From the NCBI GenBank assembly GCA_030448105.1, contig JAUJNP010000015.1:4608-68607 (forward strand): 64,000 nt of DNA, given 5' to 3'. This DNA is from Acidimicrobiales bacterium (GTDB taxonomy: Bacteria > Actinomycetota > Acidimicrobiia > Acidimicrobiales > Iamiaceae). Every line of letters starts with the position of its first letter. Within the stretch, counting starts at the first letter, position 1. The position numbers were made by a program, and so were the translations under genes. The notes beneath the pieces were generated by a model. That model was not told the origin of the DNA, did no database searches, and saw only the letters and a program-made list of their open reading frames with translations. Positions 1 to 9,041 of the stretch are shown in pieces.

Positions 1-22
1 TACCGGCCGACGGCTGCCGGTA
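1..22. repeat. Stem-loop before the PfkB gene
   Basis: A perfect 7-bp inverted repeat (TACCGGC at 1-7, GCCGGTA at 16-22) with an 8-nt loop. Its right arm runs into the -10 box of the following gene. It could be the end of an upstream terminator or an operator; the window starts here, so neither can be decided. Confidence 0.4.
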
Positions 23-26
23 GGGT
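21..26 (+). promoter_or_regulatory. -10 box TAGGGT, leaderless promoter of the PfkB gene
   Basis: TAGGGT ends 9 nt before the ATG at 36 and no Shine-Dalgarno sequence lies between, so transcription probably starts at or next to the start codon. Confidence 0.55.
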
Positions 27-35
27 CGTCGCCTT

Positions 36-1025
36 ATGGACGCCCGCTACGACGTGGTCGGCATCGGCAACGCGCTGGTCGACGTGCTGAGCCACGAGGG
101 TGACGACTTCCTGGAGCGGCTCACGCTGGTGAAGGGGGCGATGACCCTCGTCGAGAGCGAGCGGGCGGCCGACCTCTATGCCGCCATGACGCAGCGCACC
201 GAGATGTCGGGTGGCTCGGCGGCCAACACTCTGGCCGGGGTGGCGTCGTTCGGCGGCCGGGCCGGGTACATCGGGCGGGTCCACGACGACGCCCTCGGCA
301 CCGTGTTCGCCCACGACCTCAGCTCCCTGGGCGTCCGGTTCGACTCACCCCGCGCCACCGACGGCCCGCCCACCGGACGCTGCCTGATCGTGGTCACTCC
401 CGACGCCCAGCGCACCATGAGCACCTACCTGGGGGCTTCATCGCTGCTCGGCCCCGAGCACGTCGACGTGGACCTGGTGGGGTCGGCCACCGTCACTTAC
501 CTGGAGGGGTTCCTGTTCGACCGGCCCGAGGCCAAGGCCGCCTACCGGGTGGCGGCCGACACCGCCCACGCCGCCGGTCGCAAGGTGGCGCTCAGCCTGT
601 CCGACGGGTTCTGCGTGGACCGCCACCGTGACGACTTCGCCGCCCTCGTGGCCGGCGGCATCGACATCCTCTTCGCCAACACCGACGAGATCACCTCGCT
701 CTACCAGGTGGAGTCCTTCGACGAGGCCGCCGAGCGGGTGCGCGGCCACTGCGAGATCGCCTGCCTCACCCGCGGGGCCAAGGGCTCGGTGATCCTCGCC
801 GGCGAGGAGCGGTGGGAGATCGCCGCCCACCCCATCGAGCGCGTGGTCGACACCACCGGCGCCGGGGACCTCTACGCCGCCGGCTTCCTCTACGGCTACA
901 CGTCCGGCCTGCCCCTCGAGCGTTGCGGGCGGCTGGGATCGATCGCGGCGTCGGCCGTGCTCGGCCACACCGGTGCCCGCCCGGGCCTGTCCCTCGCCCA
1001 GCTGCTCAACACCCTGGAGACATGA
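36..1025 (+). CDS. PfkB-family sugar/nucleoside kinase, adenosine kinase-like
   Basis: A 329-residue cytosolic kinase of the ribokinase/PfkB fold. The N-terminus has the family pattern GIGNALVD, a GGSAANT segment near residue 60 binds the sugar, and [13 protein letters not shown] near residues 272-284 is the PfkB signature with the catalytic Asp and the anion hole. Length fits the family (300-340). The ATG start is preceded by a leaderless -10 box. Its stop overlaps the start of the purine nucleoside phosphorylase gene (ATGA), which suggests translational coupling and a nucleoside substrate such as adenosine. Substrate is inference: other PfkB members phosphorylate ribose, fructose or inosine. 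Confidence 0.85.
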   Translation: MDARYDVVGIGNALVDVLSHEGDDFLERLTLVKGAMTLVESERAADLYAAMTQRTEMSGGSAANTLAGVASFGGRAGYIGRVHDDALGTVFAHDLSSLGVRFDSPRATDGPPTGRCLIVVTPDAQRTMSTYLGASSLLGPEHVDVDLVGSATVTYLEGFLFDRPEAKAAYRVAADTAHAAGRKVALSLSDGFCVDRHRDDFAALVAGGIDILFANTDEITSLYQVESFDEAAERVRGHCEIACLTRGAKGSVILAGEERWEIAAHPIERVVDTTGAGDLYAAGFLYGYTSGLPLERCGRLGSIAASAVLGHTGARPGLSLAQLLNTLET

Positions 1026-1834
1026 CCCCGTACGAGGCGGCGCTCGCCTCGGCGGACCGGCTCGGTGAAGCCACGGGGTGCGAACGCCACGACGTGGCGG
1101 TGGTGCTGGGCAGCGGCTGGGGGCCGGCGGCCGAACAGATCGGCGAAGTGGTGGCCGAGGTGCCTCTCGTCGAGCTGGGCGGGTTCCCGGCGGCCACCGT
1201 CGCCGGCCACGGCTCCACGGTGCGCTCGATCGCCGCCGGCGATCGCCGGGTGCTGGCGTTCCTGGGTCGCACCCACCTGTACGAGGGCCACGAGCCCCAC
1301 GCGGTCGTGCACGGTGTGCGCACCGCCGTCCTCGCCGGCTGTCGCACCGTCGTGCTCACCAACGCCGCCGGGGGCATCCGCCCGGGGTTGGCCGTCGGCC
1401 AGGCCGTGCTCATCGCCGACCACCTCAACCTCACCGGTCGATCCCCCCTCACCGGGGCCAACCGTGACGACCTCGGCCCGCGGTTCGTCGACCTCACCCA
1501 GGCGTGGAGCCCCCGGCTGCGGGCGCTGGCCCGCGCCGTCGACCCCAGCCTGGAAGAGGGGGTCTACGCCTGCTTCGCCGGCCCCCAGTACGAGACGCCG
1601 GCCGAGGTGCGCATGGCCCGCGCCATGGGGGCGGACCTGGTGGGCATGTCCACCGTGCTCGAGTGCATCGCCGCCCGCCACCTGGGGGCCGAGGTGCTCG
1701 GGTTCTCGCTCGTCACCAACCTGGCCGCCGGGCTCAGCGGTGAGGTGCTCGACCACGCCGAGGTGCTGGCCGCCGGCGCGGCGGCGGCCGAGCGCGTGGG
1801 GGCCTTGATCGCCCAGGTGGTGGCCCGGCTGTGA
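1022..1834 (+). CDS. Purine nucleoside phosphorylase
   Basis: A 270-residue trimeric-type purine nucleoside phosphorylase (PunA/DeoD2 class), which splits purine (deoxy)nucleosides with phosphate into base and (deoxy)ribose-1-phosphate. Seen: phosphate-binding GSGWG (residues 30-34), [17 protein letters not shown], and [17 protein letters not shown] followed by [12 protein letters not shown], the base/ribose pocket. The ATG at 1022 overlaps the upstream stop; a longer open frame reaching back to 812 lies inside the kinase gene and is not used. The stop overlaps the next gene (GTGA), so kinase, phosphorylase and mutase form one operon. The product sugar-1-phosphate is a plausible substrate for the mutase downstream. 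Confidence 0.93.
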   Translation: MTPYEAALASADRLGEATGCERHDVAVVLGSGWGPAAEQIGEVVAEVPLVELGGFPAATVAGHGSTVRSIAAGDRRVLAFLGRTHLYEGHEPHAVVHGVRTAVLAGCRTVVLTNAAGGIRPGLAVGQAVLIADHLNLTGRSPLTGANRDDLGPRFVDLTQAWSPRLRALARAVDPSLEEGVYACFAGPQYETPAEVRMARAMGADLVGMSTVLECIAARHLGAEVLGFSLVTNLAAGLSGEVLDHAEVLAAGAAAAERVGALIAQVVARL

Positions 1835-3540
1835 CCGACCCGCTCTGGGAGGCGGCGGAGGTGTGGCTGGCCGAGGACCCCGACCCCGACACCCGGGCGG
1901 AGCTGGCCGCCGCGCTCGAAGCCGGGGACGACGCCGGCCTGCGAGCCCGGTTCGGCGCCCGCCTCCAGTTCGGCACGGCCGGGCTGCGCGGGCCGCTCGG
2001 GGCCGGCCCGAACCGCATGAACCGAGCGCTGGTCCGGCGGGCGGCGGCCGGCCTGGCGGCGTGGCTCGGCGCCGCCCACCCCGACCGGCTGGCGACCGGG
2101 GTCGCCGTCGGCTTCGACGCCCGCCACAAGTCCGACGTGTTCGCCGAAGACACCGCCGGCGTGATGGCGGCGGCCGGCATCGACGTGCACCTCCTGCCCG
2201 AGCCGTTGCCGACGCCGGTGCTGGCCTTCGCCGTGCGCCACCTGGGTGCGGCGGCCGGGGTGATGGTGACGGCCAGCCACAACCCGGCCGCCGACAACGG
2301 TTACAAGGTCTACGACCACACCGGCGCGCAGATCGTGGCGCCCGCCGACTCCGAGATCTCCGCCGCCATCGACGCCGTCGGCCCCCTGGCCGATGTGGCC
2401 CTCGCCCCGCTCGACCACCCTTGCATCCACAGCTTGGGACCCGAGCTGGTCGACGGCTACCTCGCGGCGGTGAGGGCGATGCTCCCCGGCGGCGGTGGCG
2501 ACCTCTCGGTCGTCTACACGCCGCTGCACGGGGTCGGGGGCGAGGTGGTGCTGGCCATGTTGGACCGGGCCGGCTTCGCCCCGCCCCACGCCGTGGCCGA
2601 GCAGCTCGCCCCCGACCCCGACTTCCCCACCGCAGCGTTCCCCAACCCCGAGGAGCCCGGCGCCCTCGACCTGGCCCTGGCCGAGGCCCGGAGGGTCGGT
2701 GCCGACGTGGTCGTCGCCAACGACCCCGACGCCGATCGCCTGGCGGTGGCCGTGCCCGACCCCGGGACCCCAGGTGGGTGGCGCGCCCTGCGGGGCGACG
2801 AGGTGGGAGCCCTCCTGGCCGACGCCGTGCTCGACGATCTGGCCGTCGTCCCGCTGGTCGGTGCCGACCGGCCTCCGGTGTTGGCCACCAGCATCGTGTC
2901 GTCGCGGCTCCTGGCGGCGATGGCGACGGCGGCGGGGGTGGCCTACGCCGACACCCTCACCGGGTTCAAGTGGATCGCCCGCGTGCCGGGCCCCGACCGG
3001 CGCCTGCTGTTCGGCTACGAGGAGGCGCTCGGGTACTGCGTGGGGGACCTGGTGGCCGACAAGGACGGCATCAGCGCGCTGCTGGCCGTCCTACAGCGGG
3101 TGGTCGCCCTCCGGGCCCGGGGCCTCGGCGTGGCCGACCGCCTCGACGCCCTGGCCCGGCTCCACGGCGTGCACGCCACCCGCCAGCGGTCGTTCCGCCT
3201 GGAGGGCGAGGCCGGGCTGGCCCGCATCGGCGCGGCCATGGACGGCCTCCGGGCGGCCCCGCCCAGCGAGCTGGCCGCCCGCACCGTCACCTCCGTCGAC
3301 GACCTCCTCGACCCGGCCAACCGGCTCGGGTTGCCGCCCGCGGACGTGGTGCTATTGGGCATGGACGGGGCCCGCGCGGTGGTCCGCCCGAGCGGCACCG
3401 AGCCCAAGCTGAAGTGCTACCTCGAGGGGGTGCGATCGGTGCCCGGCGGTGACGCGGGTCTGGCCCGCGCCCGCGCCGCGGCGGAAGGCGACCTGGACGA
3501 CCTGGAAGCAGCGCTGACCGGCTGTCTCGGCCTGCCCTGA
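1831..3540 (+). CDS. Phosphohexomutase family protein (phosphoglucomutase/phosphomannomutase; possible phosphopentomutase)
   Basis: A 569-residue alpha-D-phosphohexomutase. Seen in order: [13 protein letters not shown] (about residues 146-158) with the phosphorylated Ser, the metal loop DPDADR (about 298-303), the sugar-binding loop GYEEALGYC (about 395), and the phosphate-binding RPSGTEPK (about 520). The length matches the PGM2/YbbT-like subfamily, members of which can move phosphate on pentoses. Co-transcription with a nucleoside phosphorylase and the nearby deoC suggest conversion of (deoxy)ribose-1-phosphate to the 5-phosphate, since no deoB-type gene is visible here; that is inference. 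The GTG start overlaps the upstream stop by four bases. Confidence 0.85.
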   Translation: MTDPLWEAAEVWLAEDPDPDTRAELAAALEAGDDAGLRARFGARLQFGTAGLRGPLGAGPNRMNRALVRRAAAGLAAWLGAAHPDRLATGVAVGFDARHKSDVFAEDTAGVMAAAGIDVHLLPEPLPTPVLAFAVRHLGAAAGVMVTASHNPAADNGYKVYDHTGAQIVAPADSEISAAIDAVGPLADVALAPLDHPCIHSLGPELVDGYLAAVRAMLPGGGGDLSVVYTPLHGVGGEVVLAMLDRAGFAPPHAVAEQLAPDPDFPTAAFPNPEEPGALDLALAEARRVGADVVVANDPDADRLAVAVPDPGTPGGWRALRGDEVGALLADAVLDDLAVVPLVGADRPPVLATSIVSSRLLAAMATAAGVAYADTLTGFKWIARVPGPDRRLLFGYEEALGYCVGDLVADKDGISALLAVLQRVVALRARGLGVADRLDALARLHGVHATRQRSFRLEGEAGLARIGAAMDGLRAAPPSELAARTVTSVDDLLDPANRLGLPPADVVLLGMDGARAVVRPSGTEPKLKCYLEGVRSVPGGDAGLARARAAAEGDLDDLEAALTGCLGLP

Positions 3541-3549
3541 CCCGAGGTC

Positions 3550-3586
3550 GTCGCGCTGGTTCTGCGCCGATCGGCACCAGCGCGAC
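3550..3586. terminator. Bidirectional terminator hairpin
   Basis: A perfect 11-bp inverted repeat (GTCGCGCTGGT at 3550-3560, ACCAGCGCGAC at 3576-3586); its loop ends in the palindrome GCCGATCGGC. It lies between the convergent mutase and upp genes. There is no U-tract, as is common in high-GC actinobacteria. Confidence 0.65.
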
Positions 3587-3602
3587 CGCCTCGCCGGCTG
3601 GG

Positions 3603-4226
3603 TCAGCCTCGGCCGAAGAGGCGGTCGCCGGCGTCGCCCAGCCCGGGGACGATGTAGGCCTGCGCGTCGAGGCGCTCATCGACCGAGGCCACCACCACCT
3701 CGTCGACCAGGCCGGTCGCTCCGAGGCGGGCCACCCCCTCGGGGGCGGCCAGCACGCACACGCAGGTGAGCCGGCCGGCGTGGCGGTCGGCGAGGATGCG
3801 GCACGTGTGCTCCAGCGAGCCGCCGGTGGCCAGCATCGGGTCGAGCACGAGCACGTCGCGGCCCCCGAGGTCGGCCGGCACCGAGCTCATGTACGGCTCG
3901 GGCTGGAACGTCGACTCGTTGCGGGCCACGCCGATGAAGCCGGTGGCCGTCTCCGGCAGCAGCCGCAGCACGGCGCCGAGCATGCCCAGCCCGGCCCGCA
4001 GGACCGGCACCACCAAGGGGGGCTCGGCGATGCGGACTCCGGTGGTGGGCCCGAGCGGGGTGGTGACCTCCACCGCTTCGGTGCGCACCGACCGGGTGGC
4101 CTCGTACACGAGCAACTGGGCCAGCGTGTCGGCCGTCTGTCGGAACGACGCCATGTCAGTGCCTTCGTCGCGCAGGCGGGTGAGGAGCTGCTGCGCCAGG
4201 GGGTGATCCACCACGGTGGTCTTCAC
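3603..4226 (-). CDS. upp: Uracil phosphoribosyltransferase
   Basis: A cytosolic enzyme that joins uracil and PRPP to UMP in pyrimidine salvage. About 207 residues from the GTG at 4226; the frame is open to 4244, but the family N-terminus starts at VKTTVVDHPLAQ, so 4226 is preferred. Seen: VPVLRAGLGML, the PRPP-binding DPMLATGGSL and the C-terminal GLGDAGDRLFG, all typical of Upp. It stands convergent to the mutase operon and downstream of a long hairpin at 4271-4319. No clear TANNNT box precedes it. Confidence 0.93.
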   Translation of the reverse strand: MKTTVVDHPLAQQLLTRLRDEGTDMASFRQTADTLAQLLVYEATRSVRTEAVEVTTPLGPTTGVRIAEPPLVVPVLRAGLGMLGAVLRLLPETATGFIGVARNESTFQPEPYMSSVPADLGGRDVLVLDPMLATGGSLEHTCRILADRHAGRLTCVCVLAAPEGVARLGATGLVDEVVVASVDERLDAQAYIVPGLGDAGDRLFGRG

Positions 4227-4270
4227 GGCGGGCCATGGTGGCACGGCGACTCTGCCGTGGCGCTGGCCAC

Positions 4271-4319
4271 ATCGTTCGGGCGGAGAAGGGCCTTTTCCGG
4301 CATCCTCAGCCCGAACGAT
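4271..4319. repeat. Long interrupted hairpin upstream of upp
   Basis: Perfect 11-bp arms ATCGTTCGGGC (4271-4281) and GCCCGAACGAT (4309-4319) enclose an inner near-palindrome (GGAGAAGG/CCTTTTCC). It lies between the stop of the VOC gene and the start of upp on the same strand: either a terminator for the former or a leader structure for the latter. The segment CTCAGCCCGAACG recurs inverted near 27.36 kb. Confidence 0.5.
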
Positions 4320-4334
4320 TTGGCGCGGGCCGGT

Positions 4335-4766
4335 TCAGGCAACGGCACCGATGGTGGCGGTGCCGTCGGCGGCCACCGACCATCCGGGGTTGTGGGCGAT
4401 CTCCCAGACGGTGCCGTCGGGTGCGGCGACATAGGCGTGGAACCCGCCCCAAGCGGCGCGCTGCGGCCGCTTCAGCAAGGTAGCGCCGACGTCGACCATG
4501 GCGGCCACCACCGACTCGACCTCGGCCTCGCTGTCCGCCAGGTGGCCGAGGTCGAACGGAGGGGCGTCGCCGGCACCGATGCCGATGTCGGAGGCGAGGT
4601 CGGACCGGGCGAACAGCGCCACCATGCGGCTGTGCCCGGCCCGCAAGAAGGTGACCTCCCCGGGGATGGCCAGCGCCGGTTCCCAGCCAAGGGCGTTGGC
4701 GTAGTAGCGGTGGGCCTCGGCCAGATCGGGCACGGCCAGGGTCACGACGTCGACGTGCAGGTCCAT
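4335..4766 (-). CDS. VOC superfamily (glyoxalase-like) protein
   Basis: A 143-residue single-domain vicinal-oxygen-chelate protein. It has the two beta-alpha-beta-beta-beta modules: VVTLAVPDLAEAHRYY near the N-terminus and YVAAPDGTVWEIAHNPGW near residue 120, where the Glu would be a metal ligand. The substrate cannot be told from sequence. It is divergent from deoC (69 bp apart) and upstream of upp on the same strand, but separated from it by a hairpin. Confidence 0.75.
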   Translation of the reverse strand: MDLHVDVVTLAVPDLAEAHRYYANALGWEPALAIPGEVTFLRAGHSRMVALFARSDLASDIGIGAGDAPPFDLGHLADSEAEVESVVAAMVDVGATLLKRPQRAAWGGFHAYVAAPDGTVWEIAHNPGWSVAADGTATIGAVA

Positions 4767-4822
4767 CGGCCCACTGTGCCAGGCCGGATCGGGCCGCCGC
4801 CGGAGCCGGGACGGGCCGGTCG

Positions 4823-4828
4823 TACCAT
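4823..4828 (+). promoter_or_regulatory. -10 box TACCAT, leaderless promoter of deoC
   Basis: TACCAT ends 6 nt before the GTG at 4835. Confidence 0.5.
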
Positions 4829-4834
4829 GAGCCG

Positions 4835-5800
4835 GTGACCGTCGCTGCCACTTCGATCGGCACGCCCGGCGACCTCGTCTCCGCCACCGCTTCGGACTCG
4901 GCCCTGCGCCGGTTCCTGCACGGGCTGCCGGGCGTGGACCAGGTGGGCGCCGAGGCCCGCGTAGGCAACCTGGCCACCCGCTCGATCAAGGCCGAGGCCA
5001 AGCGGTGGGCCCTCGACCTGGCCGTGCGCACGATCGATCTCACGACCCTGGAGGGGGCGGACACGCCCGGCAAGGTGCGATCGCTGTGCGCCAAGGCGAT
5101 CCAGCCCGATCCCGACGATCGCACCTGCCAGTCGGTGGCGGCGGTGTGCGTGTACCCCGACCTGGTCGCCGTGGCCTCCCAGGCGTTGGCCGGCAGCGGC
5201 GTGGCGGTGGCCTCGGTGGCCACCGCATTCCCCTCCGGTCGGGCCCGCCTCGACGTCAAGCTGACCGACGTGGCCGGGGCGGTGGAGGCCGGCGCCGACG
5301 AGATCGACATGGTGGTCGACCGGGGCGCGTTCCTGGCCGGCCGGTACGGAGAGGTGCTCGACGAGATCCGTCAGGTGAAGGGGGCGTGCGGTCCCGCCCA
5401 CCTGAAGGTCATCCTCGAGACCGGCGAGCTGGCCACCCTCGACAACGTGCGCCGGGCGTCGTGGCTGGCCATGGCCGGCGGCGCCGACTTCATCAAGACC
5501 TCCACCGGCAAGGTGACCCCGGCCGCCACCCTCCCGGTGGCATTGGTGATGCTCGAGGCGGTGCGCGACTTCGCCGATCTCACCGGCACCGAGGTCGGGG
5601 TGAAGGTGGCCGGCGGCATCCGCTCGGCCAAGGACGCACTGCGCTACCTGGTGGTGGTGCACGAGACGGCGGGGGCGGAGTGGCTCCGCCCCGAGCGGTT
5701 CCGGTTCGGCGCCTCGTCGCTGCTCAACGACGTGCTCATGCAGCGGGCCAAGCAGCGCACCGGCCGCTACCACAGCCCCGACCGCGTGACGATCGACTGA
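4835..5800 (+). CDS. deoC: Deoxyribose-phosphate aldolase
   Basis: A 321-residue class I aldolase that splits 2-deoxyribose-5-phosphate into glyceraldehyde-3-phosphate and acetaldehyde. Seen: VAVCVYP-type strand (SVAAVCVYPDLV), EIDMVVDRGAF, LKVILETGEL, and FIKTSTGK near residue 215-222 whose first Lys forms the Schiff base, then VKVAGGIRSAKDA. It is longer than the E. coli enzyme (259) because of an N-terminal extension. The GTG start is followed 10 bp after the stop by an aldehyde dehydrogenase, which can remove the acetaldehyde formed. Confidence 0.95.
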   Translation: MTVAATSIGTPGDLVSATASDSALRRFLHGLPGVDQVGAEARVGNLATRSIKAEAKRWALDLAVRTIDLTTLEGADTPGKVRSLCAKAIQPDPDDRTCQSVAAVCVYPDLVAVASQALAGSGVAVASVATAFPSGRARLDVKLTDVAGAVEAGADEIDMVVDRGAFLAGRYGEVLDEIRQVKGACGPAHLKVILETGELATLDNVRRASWLAMAGGADFIKTSTGKVTPAATLPVALVMLEAVRDFADLTGTEVGVKVAGGIRSAKDALRYLVVVHETAGAEWLRPERFRFGASSLLNDVLMQRAKQRTGRYHSPDRVTID

Positions 5801-5813
5801 GCGAGGACGAGTG

Positions 5814-7283
5814 ATGACCGCCGTCCCCGACCAGGGCACCCCCACCTGGGCCAAAGCGCCCTCCCCCAAGCCACGCGACCTCGCCCCCACCCACCCCACC
5901 AACGGGCTGTTCATCGGCGGCGAGTTCGTCGACCCGGCCGACGGCGGCTCGTTCACCACGGTGGAGCCGGCCACCGGCGAGAGGCTGGCCGAGGTCGCCC
6001 TGGCCACCACGCCCGACGTCGACCGCGCCGTGAAGGCCGCCCGCCGGGCCTTCCGGCGCTGGTCGTCCCGCCCGGCCGCCGAGCGGGGCCGCTACCTCTT
6101 CCGCATCGCCCGCATCATCCAGGAGCGGTCGCGGGAGCTGGCCGTGCTCGAGAGCATCGACAACGGCAAGCCCATCCGCGAGACCCGCGACGTCGACCTC
6201 CCGCTCGTGGCCGCCCACTTCTTCCACCACGCCGGTTGGGCCGACAAGCTGGCCTGGGCGGGGCTGGGCCCGAACCCCCGCCCCCTCGGCGTGGCCGGCC
6301 AGATCATCCCGTGGAACTTCCCGCTGCTGATGCTGTCGTGGAAGATCGCCCCCGCCCTGGCGTGCGGTAACACCGTGGTGCTGAAACCGGCCGAGACGAC
6401 CCCGCTCACCGCCCTCGCCTTCGCCGAGATCTGCCAGCAGGCCGACCTGCCGGCGGGGGTGGTCAACATCGTCACCGGGGCGGGCGACACCGGCCGCGCC
6501 CTCGTAGAACACCCTGGCGTGGACAAGATCGCCTTCACCGGCTCCACCGAGGTGGGCAAGGCCATCGCCCGGGCGGTGGCGGGCACGGCGAAGAAGCTGA
6601 CCCTCGAGCTCGGCGGCAAGGCCGCCAACGTGGTGTTCGACGACGCCCCCGTCGACGAAGCGGTGGAGGGCATCGTCAACGGGATCTTCTTCAACCAGGG
6701 CCACGTGTGCTGCGCCGGCTCCCGCCTGCTCGTGCAGGAGTCCGTGCACGACCCGGTGGTGGCCCGCCTCCAGCGGCGGCTGGGCACGCTGCGCCTCGGC
6801 GACCCCCTCGACAAGAACACCGACATCGGCGCGGTCAACTCGGCCGAGCAGCTCGAGCGCATCACCGAGCTGGTGGCCGCGGGCGAGGCCGAGGGGGCGG
6901 TGCCGTGGCAGCCCGATTGCCGGCTGCCGGAGCGAGGCTGGTGGCACGCCCCCACCATCTTCACCGGCGTGGCCCAAAGCCACCGGGTGGCCCGCGAGGA
7001 GATCTTCGGCCCGGTCCTCTCGGTGCTTACCTTCCGCACGCCTGACGAAGCGGTGGCCAAGGCCAACAACACCACCTACGGGCTGTCGGCCGGCGTGTGG
7101 ACCGAGAAGGGGTCGCGCATCCTCTGGATGGCCGAGCGCCTGCGGGCCGGGGTGGTGTGGGCCAACACGTTCAACCGCTTCGACCCGGCGTCCCCCTTCG
7201 GCGGGTACAAGGAGTCGGGCTTCGGGCGTGAAGGCGGCCGCCAGGGGCTGGCGTCCTACCTCGACGCCGGGGCGGTGGGCTGA
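5814..7283 (+). CDS. NAD(P)-dependent aldehyde dehydrogenase
   Basis: A full-length class I aldehyde dehydrogenase of about 489 residues. Seen: the substrate/NAD region IIPWNFPLLM, the general base in LELGGK, and the catalytic Cys in NQGHVCCAGS about 35 residues later, then GPVLSV and PFGGYKESGFG near the C-terminus. The ATG at 5814 is preferred over the GTG at 5811 because GAGGA lies at a usable distance. Position right after deoC suggests oxidation of acetaldehyde to acetate during deoxynucleoside breakdown (inference). The stop overlaps the next gene by one base. Confidence 0.93.
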   Translation: MTAVPDQGTPTWAKAPSPKPRDLAPTHPTNGLFIGGEFVDPADGGSFTTVEPATGERLAEVALATTPDVDRAVKAARRAFRRWSSRPAAERGRYLFRIARIIQERSRELAVLESIDNGKPIRETRDVDLPLVAAHFFHHAGWADKLAWAGLGPNPRPLGVAGQIIPWNFPLLMLSWKIAPALACGNTVVLKPAETTPLTALAFAEICQQADLPAGVVNIVTGAGDTGRALVEHPGVDKIAFTGSTEVGKAIARAVAGTAKKLTLELGGKAANVVFDDAPVDEAVEGIVNGIFFNQGHVCCAGSRLLVQESVHDPVVARLQRRLGTLRLGDPLDKNTDIGAVNSAEQLERITELVAAGEAEGAVPWQPDCRLPERGWWHAPTIFTGVAQSHRVAREEIFGPVLSVLTFRTPDEAVAKANNTTYGLSAGVWTEKGSRILWMAERLRAGVVWANTFNRFDPASPFGGYKESGFGREGGRQGLASYLDAGAVG

Positions 7284-8191
7284 TGGTTCGGCGTCCGGCC
7301 GCCCGCCCCGTGCGCGGTGGCGAGCGGCTCGAGGTGCGCAAGACCTACAAGCTCTATGTGGGCGGCGCCTTCCCCCGCTCGGAGTCGGGCCGTTCCTACG
7401 AGGTGCTCGACGGCCGTGGCCGCTTGCTCGCCAACGCCGCCCGCGCCTCCCGCAAGGACGCCCGCGACGCGGTGGTGGCGGCCCGCAAGGCCGGTCCCGC
7501 CTGGTCGGGCGCCACCGCCTACAACCGCGGCCAGGTCCTCTACCGGGTGGCCGAGGTTCTCGAGGGGCGGGCCGACCAGTTCGCCGCCGAGGTGGCCACC
7601 GCCGAAGGGCTCACCGCGGCCCGGGCCCGCCGGGCGGTGGAGGCCACCGTCGACCGGTGGGTCTGGTACGCGGGCTGGGCCGACAAGTTCGCCCAGGTCG
7701 GGGGATCGGCCAACCCGGTGGCGGGCCCGTACTTCAACTTCTCGGTGCCCGAGCCCACCGGGGTGGTCGCCGTGCTCGCGCCCCAGGGGTCGAGCCTGCT
7801 CGGGCTCTGCTCCGTGCTGGCCCCGGTGATGGTGGGGGGCAACAGCTGCGTGGTGGTCGCCTCCGAAGCCCGGCCACTGCCGGCGGTCACCCTCGCTGAG
7901 GTGCTGGCCACCTCCGACGTGCCCGGCGGCACCGTCAACGTGCTGACCGGTCGCACCGCCGAGCTGGCCCCGGTGCTGGCTGATCACCTCGACGTGAACG
8001 GGCTCGACCTCACCGGGGTGGCCGGCGACGCCGCTCTGGCCGCCGACCTCGAAGCCCGGGCCGCGGAGAACACCAAGCGCCTGCATCGGGCTCCGGGCGC
8101 CGAGCCGGACTGGACGGCGGCACCCGACGGACCCCACCGCATCCTCACGTGGTGCGAGACCAAGACGGTGTGGCACCCGGTGGGCACCTGA
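7283..8191 (+). CDS. Half-length aldehyde dehydrogenase-like protein, probably non-catalytic
   Basis: A 302-residue protein matching the N-terminal, cofactor-binding half of aldehyde dehydrogenases (family length about 490). It follows the fold from YKLYVGGAFPRSESGRSYEV through TGVVAVLAPQGSSLLGL and PGGTVNVLTG, but ends with a short unrelated tail and lacks both the GGK base region and the catalytic Cys domain. The frame is clean, so it is not a decayed full gene in this window. It overlaps the active ALDH gene by one base. It could form a partner subunit of that enzyme; this is inference. Confidence 0.75.
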   Translation: MVRRPAARPVRGGERLEVRKTYKLYVGGAFPRSESGRSYEVLDGRGRLLANAARASRKDARDAVVAARKAGPAWSGATAYNRGQVLYRVAEVLEGRADQFAAEVATAEGLTAARARRAVEATVDRWVWYAGWADKFAQVGGSANPVAGPYFNFSVPEPTGVVAVLAPQGSSLLGLCSVLAPVMVGGNSCVVVASEARPLPAVTLAEVLATSDVPGGTVNVLTGRTAELAPVLADHLDVNGLDLTGVAGDAALAADLEARAAENTKRLHRAPGAEPDWTAAPDGPHRILTWCETKTVWHPVGT

Positions 8192-8227
8192 GGGCAGCCA
8201 CCCAGGGCCAGCCCAGGCCACCCTACG

Positions 8228-9019
8228 TCAGCCCACCCGGGCGGCGGCTCCGTCGAAGCGGGCTTGGTAGGCGGCCGCCACCGCCACCAGCGCGGGCACC
8301 GGGCCCCAGCCGTCCACCGCCCGCACCGCGGACCCCGGGGCCAGCCCGAGCCGGTCTCCCACGCGGTCGAGCACTCGCAGGCCGAGGCCTTGGCGCTGCT
8401 CGGGAGCGAGTTGGCCGGCCCGCAGCAGGTAGGACCGCACCAGGCGGTAGTCGTCGGTGGTGAGCCGGCTGGCGTCGAGCTGAGCCGACCACTGCGCCCA
8501 CACCGGGTGCGGGATGAAGCGGGTGGCCGTGGCCGGCGTGCCCCCGTGGCGGTCCCGCACCACGACCGTGCCGGCCAGGTGGTCGCCGAGGCGCCGGAAG
8601 CGGCGGCTGGCGAGGGCGCTGAGGAGCGCCACCGTGCCGAGGGTGGCGTTGAGCTCGAGCAGGCCGACCAGCCCCCGGATCAGGGCGTGGCGGAAGCGGA
8701 TCGGCGCGCCCTCGATGGTCATCACCCGCAGGCCGAGAGCCAGCTTCCCCGGCGAGCGTCCCCGGGTGGCGACCTCCCATGCGATGGGCCAGGCCACGAG
8801 GAGGGCGAAGGCCCCGACGATCAGCGCCACCTGGACCACCACGTTGTCCGGGCCGAGGACGGCCGACGCGCCGGCGGCGGCGGTGGTCAGGGCGCTGAAC
8901 ACGGCCCACAGCGCCACCACGTCGATGAGGGCGGCCAGCACCCGGCTGGCCAGCCCGGCGGCCGCCACCTCGAGCACCACCGCCTCGGGGGTGACGAGGT
9001 TGGTGGTGCGGTCGGCCAC
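8228..9019 (-). CDS. RDD-family membrane protein
   Basis: About 263 residues. The N-terminus contains the RDD core (LASRVLAALIDVVALW, with Arg and Asp as expected) and several hydrophobic segments follow, including LIVGAFALLVAWPIAWE and a TRGRSPGKLALGLRV motif typical of the family. Function unknown; these proteins are embedded in the inner membrane and often sit beside MoxR/DUF58 genes, as here. Start: a GTG at 9019 is favoured because TACCGT lies 8 nt upstream; an ATG at 9043 would overlap the divergent start at 9042. Confidence 0.8.
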   Translation of the reverse strand: MADRTTNLVTPEAVVLEVAAAGLASRVLAALIDVVALWAVFSALTTAAAGASAVLGPDNVVVQVALIVGAFALLVAWPIAWEVATRGRSPGKLALGLRVMTIEGAPIRFRHALIRGLVGLLELNATLGTVALLSALASRRFRRLGDHLAGTVVVRDRHGGTPATATRFIPHPVWAQWSAQLDASRLTTDDYRLVRSYLLRAGQLAPEQRQGLGLRVLDRVGDRLGLAPGSAVRAVDGWGPVPALVAVAAAYQARFDGAAARVG

Positions 9020-9026
9020 GCGCCCG

Positions 9027-9033
9027 TACGGTA
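9027..9033. promoter_or_regulatory. Overlapping divergent -10 boxes TACGGTA
   Basis: On the plus strand TACGGT (9027-9032) ends 9 nt before the ATG at 9042. On the minus strand TACCGT (complement of 9028-9033) ends 8 nt before the GTG at 9019. The two -10 boxes share five base pairs, giving one symmetric promoter core for two leaderless genes. Confidence 0.55.
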
Positions 9034-9041
9034 ATCGGAGC

